Origin: Bacteroidales bacterium
GTDB lineage: Bacteria > Bacteroidota > Bacteroidia > Bacteroidales > Marinilabiliaceae
DNA length: 64,000 bases
Reading direction: 5' to 3'
Assembly: GCA_024401335.1 (NCBI GenBank)
Contig: JAKSLH010000009.1
Coordinates: 1 to 64,000 of the forward strand
Shown: positions 52,695-60,836 of the stretch, in pieces
Position numbering within the stretch: the stretch's first letter is position 1
Layout: the number at the start of each line of letters is the position of its first letter
The notes under the pieces: model-generated
What the model saw: the letters and a program-made list of their open reading frames with translations, nothing else
Database searches by the model: none
Told to the model about the DNA's origin: nothing
Made by a program: the position numbers and the translations under genes

Positions 52695-53639
52695 TTACTT
52701 TCTAAATACGAAATGCTTAGCGATAGTCTCGTTGTTATAGACACATGCCAATGTCTCAGCGAACATATCGGCAACAGAGAGGATCTTGATCTTCTTGCAC
52801 TCTCTCTTCAATGGAATAGAGTCGGTCAGGATAACCTCAGTGATCTTAGAGTTCTCGATATTGTCGTAGGCAGGACCAGAGAGAACGCCATGAGAAGCGA
52901 ATGCTCTAACTGAGAGAGCGCCCTCGTCCATCATCTTATCTGCAGCGGCAGTAAGAGTACCCGCAGTATCGATCATATCGTCCATGAGGATTACATTCTT
53001 GCCCTTAACATCACCGATAACACGCAACTCGCCAACGACGTTAGGACGTGGACGATACTTATGGCATATAACCATTGGTACTCCAAAATGCTTTGAGTAG
53101 TTATGTGCTCGCTTAGAACCACCGGCATCAGGAGAAGCGATAACCATATTCTCAAGATTCAAGCTCTGGATGTATGGAGCATAAATAGTAGAAGAATAGA
53201 GGTGGTCGACAGGGATATTGAAGAAACCCTGAATCTGATCAGCATGGAGGTCCATTGTGATAACACGGTCAACACCTGCTGCAGTAAGAAGGTCGGCAAC
53301 AAGCTTTGCACCGATAGCCACACGAGGCTGATCCTTACGGTCCTGACGCGCATAACCGAAGTAAGGCATCACAGCGATAATCTTAGCAGCAGAAGCTCTC
53401 TTAGCTGCATCAATCATCATCAACAATTCGAAAAGGTTGTCGGCAGGTGGGAATGTACTCTGGATAAGAAATACGTGTGAACCGCGGATAGTCTCATCGA
53501 ACTTTACAGTATACTCTCCATCGCTGAAGTCTATCTTGTGAACTTGTCCGAGCTCCTGTCCGAATGACTGAGCTATTTTTTCTGCGAGGTAACGGCTGTT
53601 CGTACCTGAGAAAATCTTGATGAATGACTGTGGTTGCAT
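52695..53639 (-). CDS. prs: Ribose-phosphate pyrophosphokinase (PRPP synthetase)
   Basis: 314 residues. Makes PRPP from ribose-5-phosphate and ATP for nucleotide, His and Trp synthesis. Class I landmarks: 'FSGTNSRYLAEKIA' at the start, 'DGEYTVKFDETIRG', the flexible loop 'FGYARQDRKDQPR', 'VITMDLHADQIQGFF', and the PRPP loop 'VILMDDMIDTAGTL'. Length and motifs are standard. It has its own promoter and terminator, so it is monocistronic. Confidence 0.93.
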   Translation of the reverse strand: MQPQSFIKIFSGTNSRYLAEKIAQSFGQELGQVHKIDFSDGEYTVKFDETIRGSHVFLIQSTFPPADNLFELLMMIDAAKRASAAKIIAVMPYFGYARQDRKDQPRVAIGAKLVADLLTAAGVDRVITMDLHADQIQGFFNIPVDHLYSSTIYAPYIQSLNLENMVIASPDAGGSKRAHNYSKHFGVPMVICHKYRPRPNVVGELRVIGDVKGKNVILMDDMIDTAGTLTAAADKMMDEGALSVRAFASHGVLSGPAYDNIENSKITEVILTDSIPLKRECKKIKILSVADMFAETLACVYNNETIAKHFVFRK

Positions 53640-53679
53640 TTGTGATGCTATAGTTTTTGGTTTGTTTTTTGTTTCTGTG

Positions 53680-53688
53680 GCAAAGGTA
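53680..53688 (-). promoter_or_regulatory. -7 element of prs
   Basis: TACCTTTGC on the minus strand matches TAnnTTTG, 41 bp upstream of the prs ATG. No TTG at the expected -33 distance is visible. Confidence 0.6.
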
Positions 53689-53785
53689 GTAATTATTACA
53701 TTCTGTGTATCGCGTCCCTATCGAAATATCTGTTAAAATACACGCGTTTATAGCCACAAAAGTTCACAATTATGCGGGTGTTCTG

Positions 53786-54793
53786 TTATGGTCTGTACTT
53801 TGCATCGATAAGGAACTGCTGAGCGTCGGACATATCAAAAAGGTCGGCTATGGTAGCATCCTTATGGTTATCCATATAGCTGCACACAATGTTATATCCG
53901 CAATATAGCGCTGCGCGACCCGGAGACTTGTCGCCAAAGAACACCGTGAATGGAGCCTCGTTGACGAGCTTATTCTTATCGAGAGGGTTTATGCTATAGA
54001 GGAGCTTCTGCTCTGCCATGAATCCCCACATGTTCTTCTCAGCCAATTCGCACCATTTCCTTTCGTCATCGGTGAAACCCATTATAATCCACTCCTTCTC
54101 CTTTGGGAAGCAAGCGGCAGTGGCATACATCACCTTTGCCTGATAGATCATGGCCGACAAGACATCGTCTTTCTCGCTCAAGTCGGGCTTGTTGGCATAG
54201 ATAAGGGCTTTGACAAGGTCTATTGACATATTCTCGGGATTCTTGTTCTTGCATGCATATACCGGCATCTCAAGCCATGGATAATATCGACAGTCACTAC
54301 CAAGATAATGTTCTATACTTATAGATATATAGGCACTGTCAACAAATATCTTATTGTTGAAGCCTGAAAAATGACAATAGAAATGTTCTGGGATAGTGAT
54401 ATCGGGCATGTAATAAGCAAGGCAGCTCACGGCATCACTAAGTCGCTCACTCTCTCTCTTCAGACTCTTCGCTGCTACACTGTCACATGTAGCTATCACC
54501 TCAATGTTCTCCTTTATACCCAAGAACTGATCAAGATTCTCAACAAACTCATCATCTCCTACATGGCCTATGCGTAGCTCACGTGCACAATAGGCATCAA
54601 AATAGTCTCCATACTTCTCCGAAAGACGGCTTATCTTTGCTTCTGTCGACGCATCCTGCTTGCTGAACAAGTCCTGATAGAAAGGCACTATCTCAACATT
54701 CCTACGACAACTGCTGGTATCGGGATGCTTAAAACGCGACTGGCAACCCGAGAGGGCAAGAACAATTATACCTATAAATAAAAAACGTTTCAT
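53786..54793 (-). CDS. Lipoprotein of unknown function
   Basis: 335 residues. A lipoprotein signal (MKRFLFIGIIVLALSGC) with Cys17 is clear. The mature part is mixed helical, with 'FCYH-like' segments, paired Cys ('SCRRN', 'DAYCAREL') and 'FFGDKSPGRAALYCGYNIVCSYMD' region near the end (parts). That end resembles gliding/DUF2268-type zinc proteins only vaguely; I do not assign a family. A perfect promoter precedes it. Bacteroidales carry many such lipoproteins of unknown role; this one stands alone as a single gene. Confidence 0.75.
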   Translation of the reverse strand: MKRFLFIGIIVLALSGCQSRFKHPDTSSCRRNVEIVPFYQDLFSKQDASTEAKISRLSEKYGDYFDAYCARELRIGHVGDDEFVENLDQFLGIKENIEVIATCDSVAAKSLKRESERLSDAVSCLAYYMPDITIPEHFYCHFSGFNNKIFVDSAYISISIEHYLGSDCRYYPWLEMPVYACKNKNPENMSIDLVKALIYANKPDLSEKDDVLSAMIYQAKVMYATAACFPKEKEWIIMGFTDDERKWCELAEKNMWGFMAEQKLLYSINPLDKNKLVNEAPFTVFFGDKSPGRAALYCGYNIVCSYMDNHKDATIADLFDMSDAQQFLIDAKYRP

Positions 54794-54828
54794 ATAGAAT
54801 CATTCAATATTATGTTACTTCACATAGT

Positions 54829-54860
54829 GCAAAAATACAACTTTTAGCAACAACTATCAA
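54829..54860 (-). promoter_or_regulatory. Promoter of the 335-residue lipoprotein gene
   Basis: On the minus strand TTG (54858-54860) and TATTTTTGC (54829-54837) are exactly 20 bp apart. This is a consensus Bacteroidetes promoter 36 bp from the start codon. Confidence 0.75.
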
Positions 54861-55072
54861 TCAATGAGATAGCTTGTTGTAAAATTGGAACATTTATACT
54901 CAAAAACTGCACGAAAACGAAGATATTACAAAAAATACAAGATTTTATTATGGAATATCGAAACTATATTGGTTACTTTGCGTAATAGAAAGCAACAAAG
55001 GGAAACCGTGACGGCGAAACTTTGTTTACGATTACTTAACATCTTTTTGATAGCAAGTAATGGTAAAAGCAG

Positions 55073-55182
55073 TACTTTTGCAAAGTAGATTTTTTTCATA
55101 GATTGGAATTTTGGTTAAGGGTCCCTGATAAAGATCTCGGATCCAAGGAAAGGGGACTGAAGTGATTTCAGACCCCTTTTTC
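55073..55182 (+). ncRNA. Candidate small RNA with own promoter and terminator
   Basis: TACTTTTGC at 55073-55081 is a perfect -7 element; a TTG lies 23 bp upstream (55047-55049). From about 55088 to 55182 there is no open frame, but there are paired G/C blocks (GGGTCCC, GGATCC, AGGGGACTG) and an intrinsic terminator at the end. A transcript of about 95 nt is implied. It lies about 275 bp before the GH127 gene, so it could also be an attenuated leader. No known RNA family is recognised. Confidence 0.45.
55149..55182 (+). terminator. Intrinsic terminator of the candidate small RNA
   Basis: AGGGG-A-CTGAA, loop GTGAT, TTCAG-A-CCCCT forms a ten-pair stem with one A·A mismatch, followed by TTTTTCT. 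It is a strong rho-independent signal in the plus direction. Confidence 0.75.
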
Positions 55183-55299
55183 TATTTATCCCCCCCTCCC
55201 CATAGTAATGCTTACCTCACAGTCTACCCCCCCCTTTTTCTCATCCCTTTTTTCTCATCACACAAAAGTCGTACTTTCGCTGTACCATCCCTGTAGGAA

Positions 55300-55343
55300 C
55301 ACGCATACATAACGTATACATAACGTATACATAACGCTTACAT
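55300..55343 (+). repeat. Four imperfect 11-bp tandem repeats
   Basis: AACGTATACAT occurs twice perfectly (55311-55321, 55322-55332), flanked by degenerate copies CACGCATACAT and AACGCTTACAT. The 11-bp period is one helical turn. It lies upstream of the GH127 gene in a stretch also rich in CCCCCC/TTTTT runs (55190-55260), where I find no gene. A binding site for a regulator or a slipped-strand element is possible. Confidence 0.5.
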
Positions 55344-55456
55344 AAAAACACCATATTTATTCCTTTATCCACCCAATTGAGACAAAAACACACCTTATAA
55401 TTATTATCATCTAAGGATTTTTACGATTATTTACATAACTTGCGTCTCGAAAACAA

Positions 55457-57871
55457 ATGACTACAAACATGAGACACAAATCACATGGTGCGTTACTCGC
55501 GCTCGCATTCTCCTTATTAACCTCGCAGCATTCTATCGCTCAGGACAAACTTTACCATGACGAATTTCCTATCAGCGACGTCAAACTGCTCGACGGACCG
55601 CTGAAGCATGCTCAGGACCTTAACGCTCATACTCTCCTAAGGTATGATGTCGACCGTCTCCTTGCTCCTTTCCGCAAAGAGGCCGGACTCAAAGAGATCG
55701 CTCCGCTCTTCCCTAACTGGGCCGGACTTGACGGTCATGTTGGCGGACACTATCTGAGCGCTATCTCTATGTATGCCGCTATGGGCAACAAAGAGTGTGA
55801 AGACCGCATGCTTTATATGATCAACGAACTGAAAACATGCATGGAAGCTGCCGAAAAGAGCTACCCCGACTGGGGCAAAGGATACCTCGGCGGTGTACCT
55901 AACAGCAACAAGATGTGGTCGGACTTCAAGAAGGGCGACTTTGGCACATTCAACAGCGCATGGGTGCCATTCTACAACCTGCACAAGATAGAGGCCGGAC
56001 TGCGTGACGCATGGCTCTATTGCGGCAACGAAGATGCCAGGACCCTCTTCCTTGCCACCTGCGACTGGCTCATTGACATAGCTGCCAACGTGAGCAACGA
56101 GAAACTTGAGGAACTTCTTGGCATGGAGCATGGCGGAGTGAACGAGGTGCTAGCCGACGCCTATCAGATGACAGGCGACAAGAAATATCTCGACGCGGCA
56201 AAGCGCTACTCGCACAAATGGATACTCAACCCAATGAAAGAGCATAACGGCAAGCATCTTGACAACATACACGCCAACACACAGGTGCCAAAGATTGTTG
56301 GTTTCGCACGTGTGGGCGAACTGGCCAACGACAATGACTACAAGGAGGCAAGCCGATATTTCTGGGACGAGGTGGTAAACCGACGCAGTCTCTCACTCGG
56401 TGGCAACAGCCGACGCGAGCATTTCCCTAGCAAAGAGTCGAGCATAGACTGGACGCAGGACATCGACGGTCTCGAGTCGTGCAACACCAACAACATGCTA
56501 AAACTCACAGAGGACCTGCACCGCATGGATCCTGACAACTCGCTCTACGCCGACTATTTTGAAAGAGCGACATTCAACCACATACTCTCAACACAGCATC
56601 CGGAGCATGGCGGATATGTATATTTCACATCGGCACGTCCTCGCCACTACCGCAACTACTCAGTGCCAAACGAAGCCATGTGGTGCTGTGTAGGTACAGG
56701 CATGGAGAATCATGGTAAATATGGACAGTTCATCTATACCCTAGCCAAAGAGAAGACACTGAGCGTCAACCTATACGCCGCATCGGAGCTTAACTGGAAA
56801 GCCAACGGCATAAAGCTGCGCCAGGAGACGAACTTCCCTTATGCAGAGACCAGCAAGATAACAATAGCCGAGGGTAACGGCAAGTTCACACTACGCCTCC
56901 GATACCCTAGCTGGGTCAAAGCCGGTGAGTTCGCAGTAAAGATCAACGGCAAGAACATCACCTCGAAGAAGTGGGTTCCAGGCACATACGTTGACATAGA
57001 GCAGAACTGGAAAGAGGGAGACGTTGTTGACATAGCATTCCCAATGCACGCCTCGATAGAACACATGCCTAATGTGCCTCAATACATATCGATATTGTAT
57101 GGACCTATCGTCATGGGCATGAAGACAGGTGACGAAGACCTCGCACTGCTCCTCTCAGACGACAGCCGTTTCGGTCAGCTCGCTGTAGGCAAGAAACTGC
57201 CTGTAGATCAGGCTCCATACCTCATCGCCAACAAGGTGGAAGACATAGCCAACGACCTCGTAGCAATAGAGGGCAAGCCACTACACTTCACGCTCAAGAC
57301 ACGCATGGAGAACAAGATAGACAACGAGCTTCAGCCATTCTTCGAGATACACGACAGCCGCTACATGCTCTATTGGCTGGCGTTGAGTGAAGACGGCTAT
57401 AAGGAGTACATCAGCAACCTCCAGAAAGAGGAGAAGGCACGCATGGAACTCGAAGCCAGCACAACAGACAAGGTGCAGCCAGGCGAACAGCAGCCAGAGA
57501 GTGACCATTTCATGGAGGCAGACGAGACTTCGACAAAGGGTGTCACCAACGACGTGCCATTCCGCGATGCACGCAACGGCGGCTCATTCAGCTATCTGAT
57601 GCAAACCAACGGACGCACCGACCTGAGCATCCGCGTTCGCTATTGGGGACAAGACGAATGGCGCACCTGCGAATACGATCTCTTCGTCGACGACACGCTT
57701 GTCGCCTCTATTAACAACTCACGCAAGTGGCGCAGCTCTCAATGGAAATACGAGACTTACGATATTCCTGCTGAGGCTCTCAAGGGCAAAACACAGGTTC
57801 GTGTCAAGTTCGTAGCTAAGCCACACCGTCAGGTGGGCGAAATATACGAAGTGCGTCTGATCAAGAAATAG
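55457..57871 (+). CDS. GH127 beta-L-arabinofuranosidase (DUF1680 family), secreted
   Basis: 804 residues. A signal peptide (about 1-29, ending IAQ) precedes the (alpha/alpha)6 barrel. 'DVKLLDGPLKHAQDLNAHTLL' and 'WAGLDGHVGGHYLSA' open it; 'GLESCNTNNMLKLTEDLHRM' (about 337) and 'WCCVGTGMENHGKYG' (about 408) carry the Glu and the Cys pair that form the Zn/catalytic cysteine site. These enzymes remove L-arabinofuranose from hydroxyproline-rich plant glycoproteins or pectin side chains. After the beta-sandwich there is a Glu/Gln-rich linker (about 650-690) and a second C-terminal beta domain (to 804), as in longer Bacteroides members. No SusCD pair is near. Confidence 0.9.
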   Translation: MTTNMRHKSHGALLALAFSLLTSQHSIAQDKLYHDEFPISDVKLLDGPLKHAQDLNAHTLLRYDVDRLLAPFRKEAGLKEIAPLFPNWAGLDGHVGGHYLSAISMYAAMGNKECEDRMLYMINELKTCMEAAEKSYPDWGKGYLGGVPNSNKMWSDFKKGDFGTFNSAWVPFYNLHKIEAGLRDAWLYCGNEDARTLFLATCDWLIDIAANVSNEKLEELLGMEHGGVNEVLADAYQMTGDKKYLDAAKRYSHKWILNPMKEHNGKHLDNIHANTQVPKIVGFARVGELANDNDYKEASRYFWDEVVNRRSLSLGGNSRREHFPSKESSIDWTQDIDGLESCNTNNMLKLTEDLHRMDPDNSLYADYFERATFNHILSTQHPEHGGYVYFTSARPRHYRNYSVPNEAMWCCVGTGMENHGKYGQFIYTLAKEKTLSVNLYAASELNWKANGIKLRQETNFPYAETSKITIAEGNGKFTLRLRYPSWVKAGEFAVKINGKNITSKKWVPGTYVDIEQNWKEGDVVDIAFPMHASIEHMPNVPQYISILYGPIVMGMKTGDEDLALLLSDDSRFGQLAVGKKLPVDQAPYLIANKVEDIANDLVAIEGKPLHFTLKTRMENKIDNELQPFFEIHDSRYMLYWLALSEDGYKEYISNLQKEEKARMELEASTTDKVQPGEQQPESDHFMEADETSTKGVTNDVPFRDARNGGSFSYLMQTNGRTDLSIRVRYWGQDEWRTCEYDLFVDDTLVASINNSRKWRSSQWKYETYDIPAEALKGKTQVRVKFVAKPHRQVGEIYEVRLIKK

Positions 57872-57894
57872 CTTGTCCCGTATGGACAACACAA

Positions 57895-57932
57895 TAAAGG
57901 GTGGTCACCAATAGATGACCACCCTTATTTTT
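57895..57932. terminator. Bidirectional intrinsic terminator
   Basis: AAGGGTGGTCA…TGACCACCCTT, an 11-bp perfect stem with a short loop, followed by ATTTTT on the plus strand and T-rich sequence on the minus strand. It lies between GH127 and the converging lysozyme-like gene. Confidence 0.85.
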
Positions 57933-57951
57933 ACATTCAACACAAGATACA

Positions 57952-58659
57952 TCAAAGCTTTTTCCGTTCTTTCCAATACTCAACGGCTATATCAGAATAG
58001 GAATAATAGGATGTGGCTTCCGAAGGAAGAAAGTCGGTATGAAACAACATCTCTGTTGACTTCTCTTCCAAGACATCTGTTTCTCCACTACCACCCCATT
58101 CACAACCGGCATTGTAGGCCGTTGCTGCCAATACGACTTGTTGCTCTTCAGTCAATCCTTCTATATGGTAGTCATATTGGAATAGTTTAATGAATATCGC
58201 CAGATAGACCGACTGCCAGAACCCGTCACTTAATCGCGACAGACGAGCCTTACGCGCATAGGATGTGTCATCAGTATCGAAAAAGGTCTCATAAGTTACT
58301 GCGAAGTCTGTCTGCATCCATCGCTTTTCTAGAGCCTCTGCAAACGACGGCTTCATCTGAAAACGACCTATCGAGAAGTTGAAGCCGGAACTACCAAGCG
58401 CCACATATGAACCATAGACAACTGCTGTCTCTATATAGTCTTGGCAGGCGCCATAACGCACAAGTTCAGGAAACACGACGGCCTCAGCCATGTCACCATC
58501 AACGCCATAGGCATCGAACACTGTCGTCCACCCCGCCCTCTGCCGCTCACAATAGGCAACGGCCGATGCCCATCCTTCAACATGATCTTCCTTAAACGAA
58601 ATGGCGTCCCCTGCAACAAGAGGAGACGCCATCACTATATATGTCAAACAACGAATCAC
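57952..58659 (-). CDS. Divergent lysozyme/lytic-transglycosylase-like exported protein
   Basis: 235 residues. The GTG start at 58659 overlaps the stop of the upstream gene (GTGA); the N-terminus is a plausible signal peptide (to about residue 17). Three blocks resemble the soluble lytic transglycosylase fold: 'VVFPELVRYG' (catalytic-type Glu65), 'FNFSIGRFQMKPSFAEAL' (like GLMQIxPxTA) and 'LAATAYNAG' (178-185, the AYNAG motif). If correct, it cleaves peptidoglycan in the periplasm. No catalogue family is named here with certainty. Cotranscribed with the 645-residue coiled-coil protein. Confidence 0.6.
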   Translation of the reverse strand: MIRCLTYIVMASPLVAGDAISFKEDHVEGWASAVAYCERQRAGWTTVFDAYGVDGDMAEAVVFPELVRYGACQDYIETAVVYGSYVALGSSGFNFSIGRFQMKPSFAEALEKRWMQTDFAVTYETFFDTDDTSYARKARLSRLSDGFWQSVYLAIFIKLFQYDYHIEGLTEEQQVVLAATAYNAGCEWGGSGETDVLEEKSTEMLFHTDFLPSEATSYYSYSDIAVEYWKERKKL

Positions 58660-60593
58660 AACTTATATGTGCACTTGCTGATTACCACAACATTAGGCTC
58701 CTTCTGTTCAATAGAGTACCACACCACAGCGTCGGCTGTCTTCTCTATACACATAGGAGTAACAACATCACCCTCTGGCAACATCAGACAACGACCCTTA
58801 GCGTTAAATACTACATTACGCTTGCCATCTTTCGACGCAATTACCTCATCCTTCGGAGCCTTAGCTGCCATATACTTGCCTACCTTATAGCCTGCAGGCA
58901 TCTTTTTCCAGTTGTTCTTTCCAACATACTGGTAAACAGATGTACCGTCGGTCTTAAAGAGACCAAGCGATTCATACACATTTGCACCAGTTACACCAAC
59001 AACCTCTGGCCACGCAAAAGACTCGCCATCGGCTATCTTGACAGTCTCCGCTATTGCCATATCATACATAGGAGGATAACCAGAAGGGAACTCCTGATAT
59101 GCCGACATAAGGACGTTGCCTGCTTCAATCACCTGGTTGTATGGTTCACGCATTACAGCACATTCTGGCAACACTTCATCCTTGACTGCCTTGCGATTGA
59201 GAGCTATCAGCTTAGGCATATTAGCCTTTATCTTGTCGAGATATTTCTGCAGATAACCAACCCAGCCTTGAGCAACACTCTCACGGCTCTTTGCTATCAA
59301 AGCCTCTGCCTCTGCAAAGAGAGCACTTGCGTCACCCTTACCTGAATAGATCTGCTTCTTCAAGGCTGCTATCTTCAAGTAATTTGCCTTAGCTGCATCC
59401 TGCATCTTAAATCGAGTATTATTGAACTCAACCAATAGACTCGTCATGTCGTCAATATACTTTTTCTCCTTCTCTTCGAAAGCACGCACATCAGCCATAG
59501 CGGCCTGACGACGCTTATTCTCTTCAGCAACCTTCTGACCATACTTTGAAGATTCCTTCATGTCAATAGCTGCCATAGCAGCCTGCTGCATTTCTTCACC
59601 AATCTGCTTGTCGAGAGCTTCTGCGGTCTTCCTGTCTGCAGACGAGAGTGTCTTACGGAACTTCTCTACCTTCTTCATGAGAGCATCATTCTTCTTTTCC
59701 ATCTCTCTCTCATCCTTAGCGTCAAAGGCAGAAACCATCTCTTCAATAGTCACACCACTATATTTCTTTAGCTCTGCTTCATGCTTACGCGCAACCTGTT
59801 CTGCCGCCTTCTGCATCTTCTTGGTTCTGTCTGCCATATACGCCTCTTCACCCATGCTGTTAATCGCCGCCCTGTTACGTTCAAGTTCCGCCATGACATC
59901 ATCACTCATCATGTTACTACCCATCTCGGCAGCTATCATCTTTGCACTTATCTTCTCGCGATCAGCATCTGTACCATTCTTGCCACAAAGGATATCCCAC
60001 TCATTGTCTGTCAATCCGTAAATATCCTTGTACATCTTCTTTACACGCTCATCATGCTTCTTTCTGAACGCTTCCTGATCGGCCTCTGAACAAGTGTTCT
60101 GATTGTCAAGTTGTTCTGCACGCATCGTAACAGCCTTGATGGCACGATAAAAGGCTATCTGATCATCTTCCGTTGGATTCGCAAGCTTAGCAGGTGATGG
60201 CAAAGCAGGTAGAGCATTCAGAAGAGCTTCTGGCTGTGATGCTTTGCTTGGCTCTACAGGATCATCCCAGTTGAGCTTGCTTATGCGACTGCCCTTGACG
60301 ATATCACTACCCTGAACCACACCATTACCGTAGCTCATGCGTGATTCGATATATTCTTCATCAGTCTCATCTGTAGCCGTATATTCATACGACGAATCTT
60401 CTGTAGTCTGATACTGTTCCTCTTCTGTTTGATTCTGATTAACACCGACAGCTTTGTTGACCGCTTCACCTGCCTTATTAACAGCCTCTTCTGCCTTCTC
60501 CTTTAGTTTCTTGAGAAAAGCCTGTGCATCGGCTTCTTGAGGGATTAGAAGTAATGCGCCAAACAGCGCAGCAATCATATACTTTTTATTCAT
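58656..60593 (-). CDS. Exported coiled-coil protein of unknown function
   Basis: 645 residues. A signal peptide (1-23, ending ADAQ) is followed by Glu/Lys/Ala-rich helices ('AFLKKLKEKAEEAVNKAG'), a Gln/Glu/Thr-rich low-complexity linker (about 50-80), then long predicted coiled coils through about residue 430 ('KMIAAEMGSNMM', 'AAEQVARKHEAEL', 'EEMQQAAMAAIDMK'). The last ~130 residues are beta-rich and more conserved-looking ('GESFAWPEVVGVTGANVYESLG', 'YKVGKYMAAKAP'). No family recognised. Its stop overlaps the GTG of the lysozyme-like gene, so they probably act together on the cell wall (inference). Confidence 0.7.
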   Translation of the reverse strand: MNKKYMIAALFGALLLIPQEADAQAFLKKLKEKAEEAVNKAGEAVNKAVGVNQNQTEEEQYQTTEDSSYEYTATDETDEEYIESRMSYGNGVVQGSDIVKGSRISKLNWDDPVEPSKASQPEALLNALPALPSPAKLANPTEDDQIAFYRAIKAVTMRAEQLDNQNTCSEADQEAFRKKHDERVKKMYKDIYGLTDNEWDILCGKNGTDADREKISAKMIAAEMGSNMMSDDVMAELERNRAAINSMGEEAYMADRTKKMQKAAEQVARKHEAELKKYSGVTIEEMVSAFDAKDEREMEKKNDALMKKVEKFRKTLSSADRKTAEALDKQIGEEMQQAAMAAIDMKESSKYGQKVAEENKRRQAAMADVRAFEEKEKKYIDDMTSLLVEFNNTRFKMQDAAKANYLKIAALKKQIYSGKGDASALFAEAEALIAKSRESVAQGWVGYLQKYLDKIKANMPKLIALNRKAVKDEVLPECAVMREPYNQVIEAGNVLMSAYQEFPSGYPPMYDMAIAETVKIADGESFAWPEVVGVTGANVYESLGLFKTDGTSVYQYVGKNNWKKMPAGYKVGKYMAAKAPKDEVIASKDGKRNVVFNAKGRCLMLPEGDVVTPMCIEKTADAVVWYSIEQKEPNVVVISKCTYKL

Positions 60594-60776
60594 AGCTTAA
60601 TTATTTGTTTGTTAGCGATGTAAATATATCGAATCCATGGGAAAATACAACACTTTTTATGTTAAAACGAATCATTTCACCATCAGAACAACTCGTTTTC
60701 AGTTTTTGCCGACATTAAAACCGTAATAGACCTACTAATGTGATTAACGTATATTTTCTTTCCCAACAATTTTCAT

Positions 60777-60785
60777 TATCTTTGC
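60777..60785 (+). promoter_or_regulatory. -7 element of valS
   Basis: TATCTTTGC matches TAnnTTTG and is 51 bp upstream of valS. At the -33 distance there is TTTTC instead of TTG. The leader between contains two AGACTAG direct repeats (in 60801-60815 region) without clear hairpin. Confidence 0.6.
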
Positions 60786-60836
60786 GCACGTTTAAGAAGA
60801 CTAGAACAGACTAGTCCCGTAGTAACTTAATTATTT

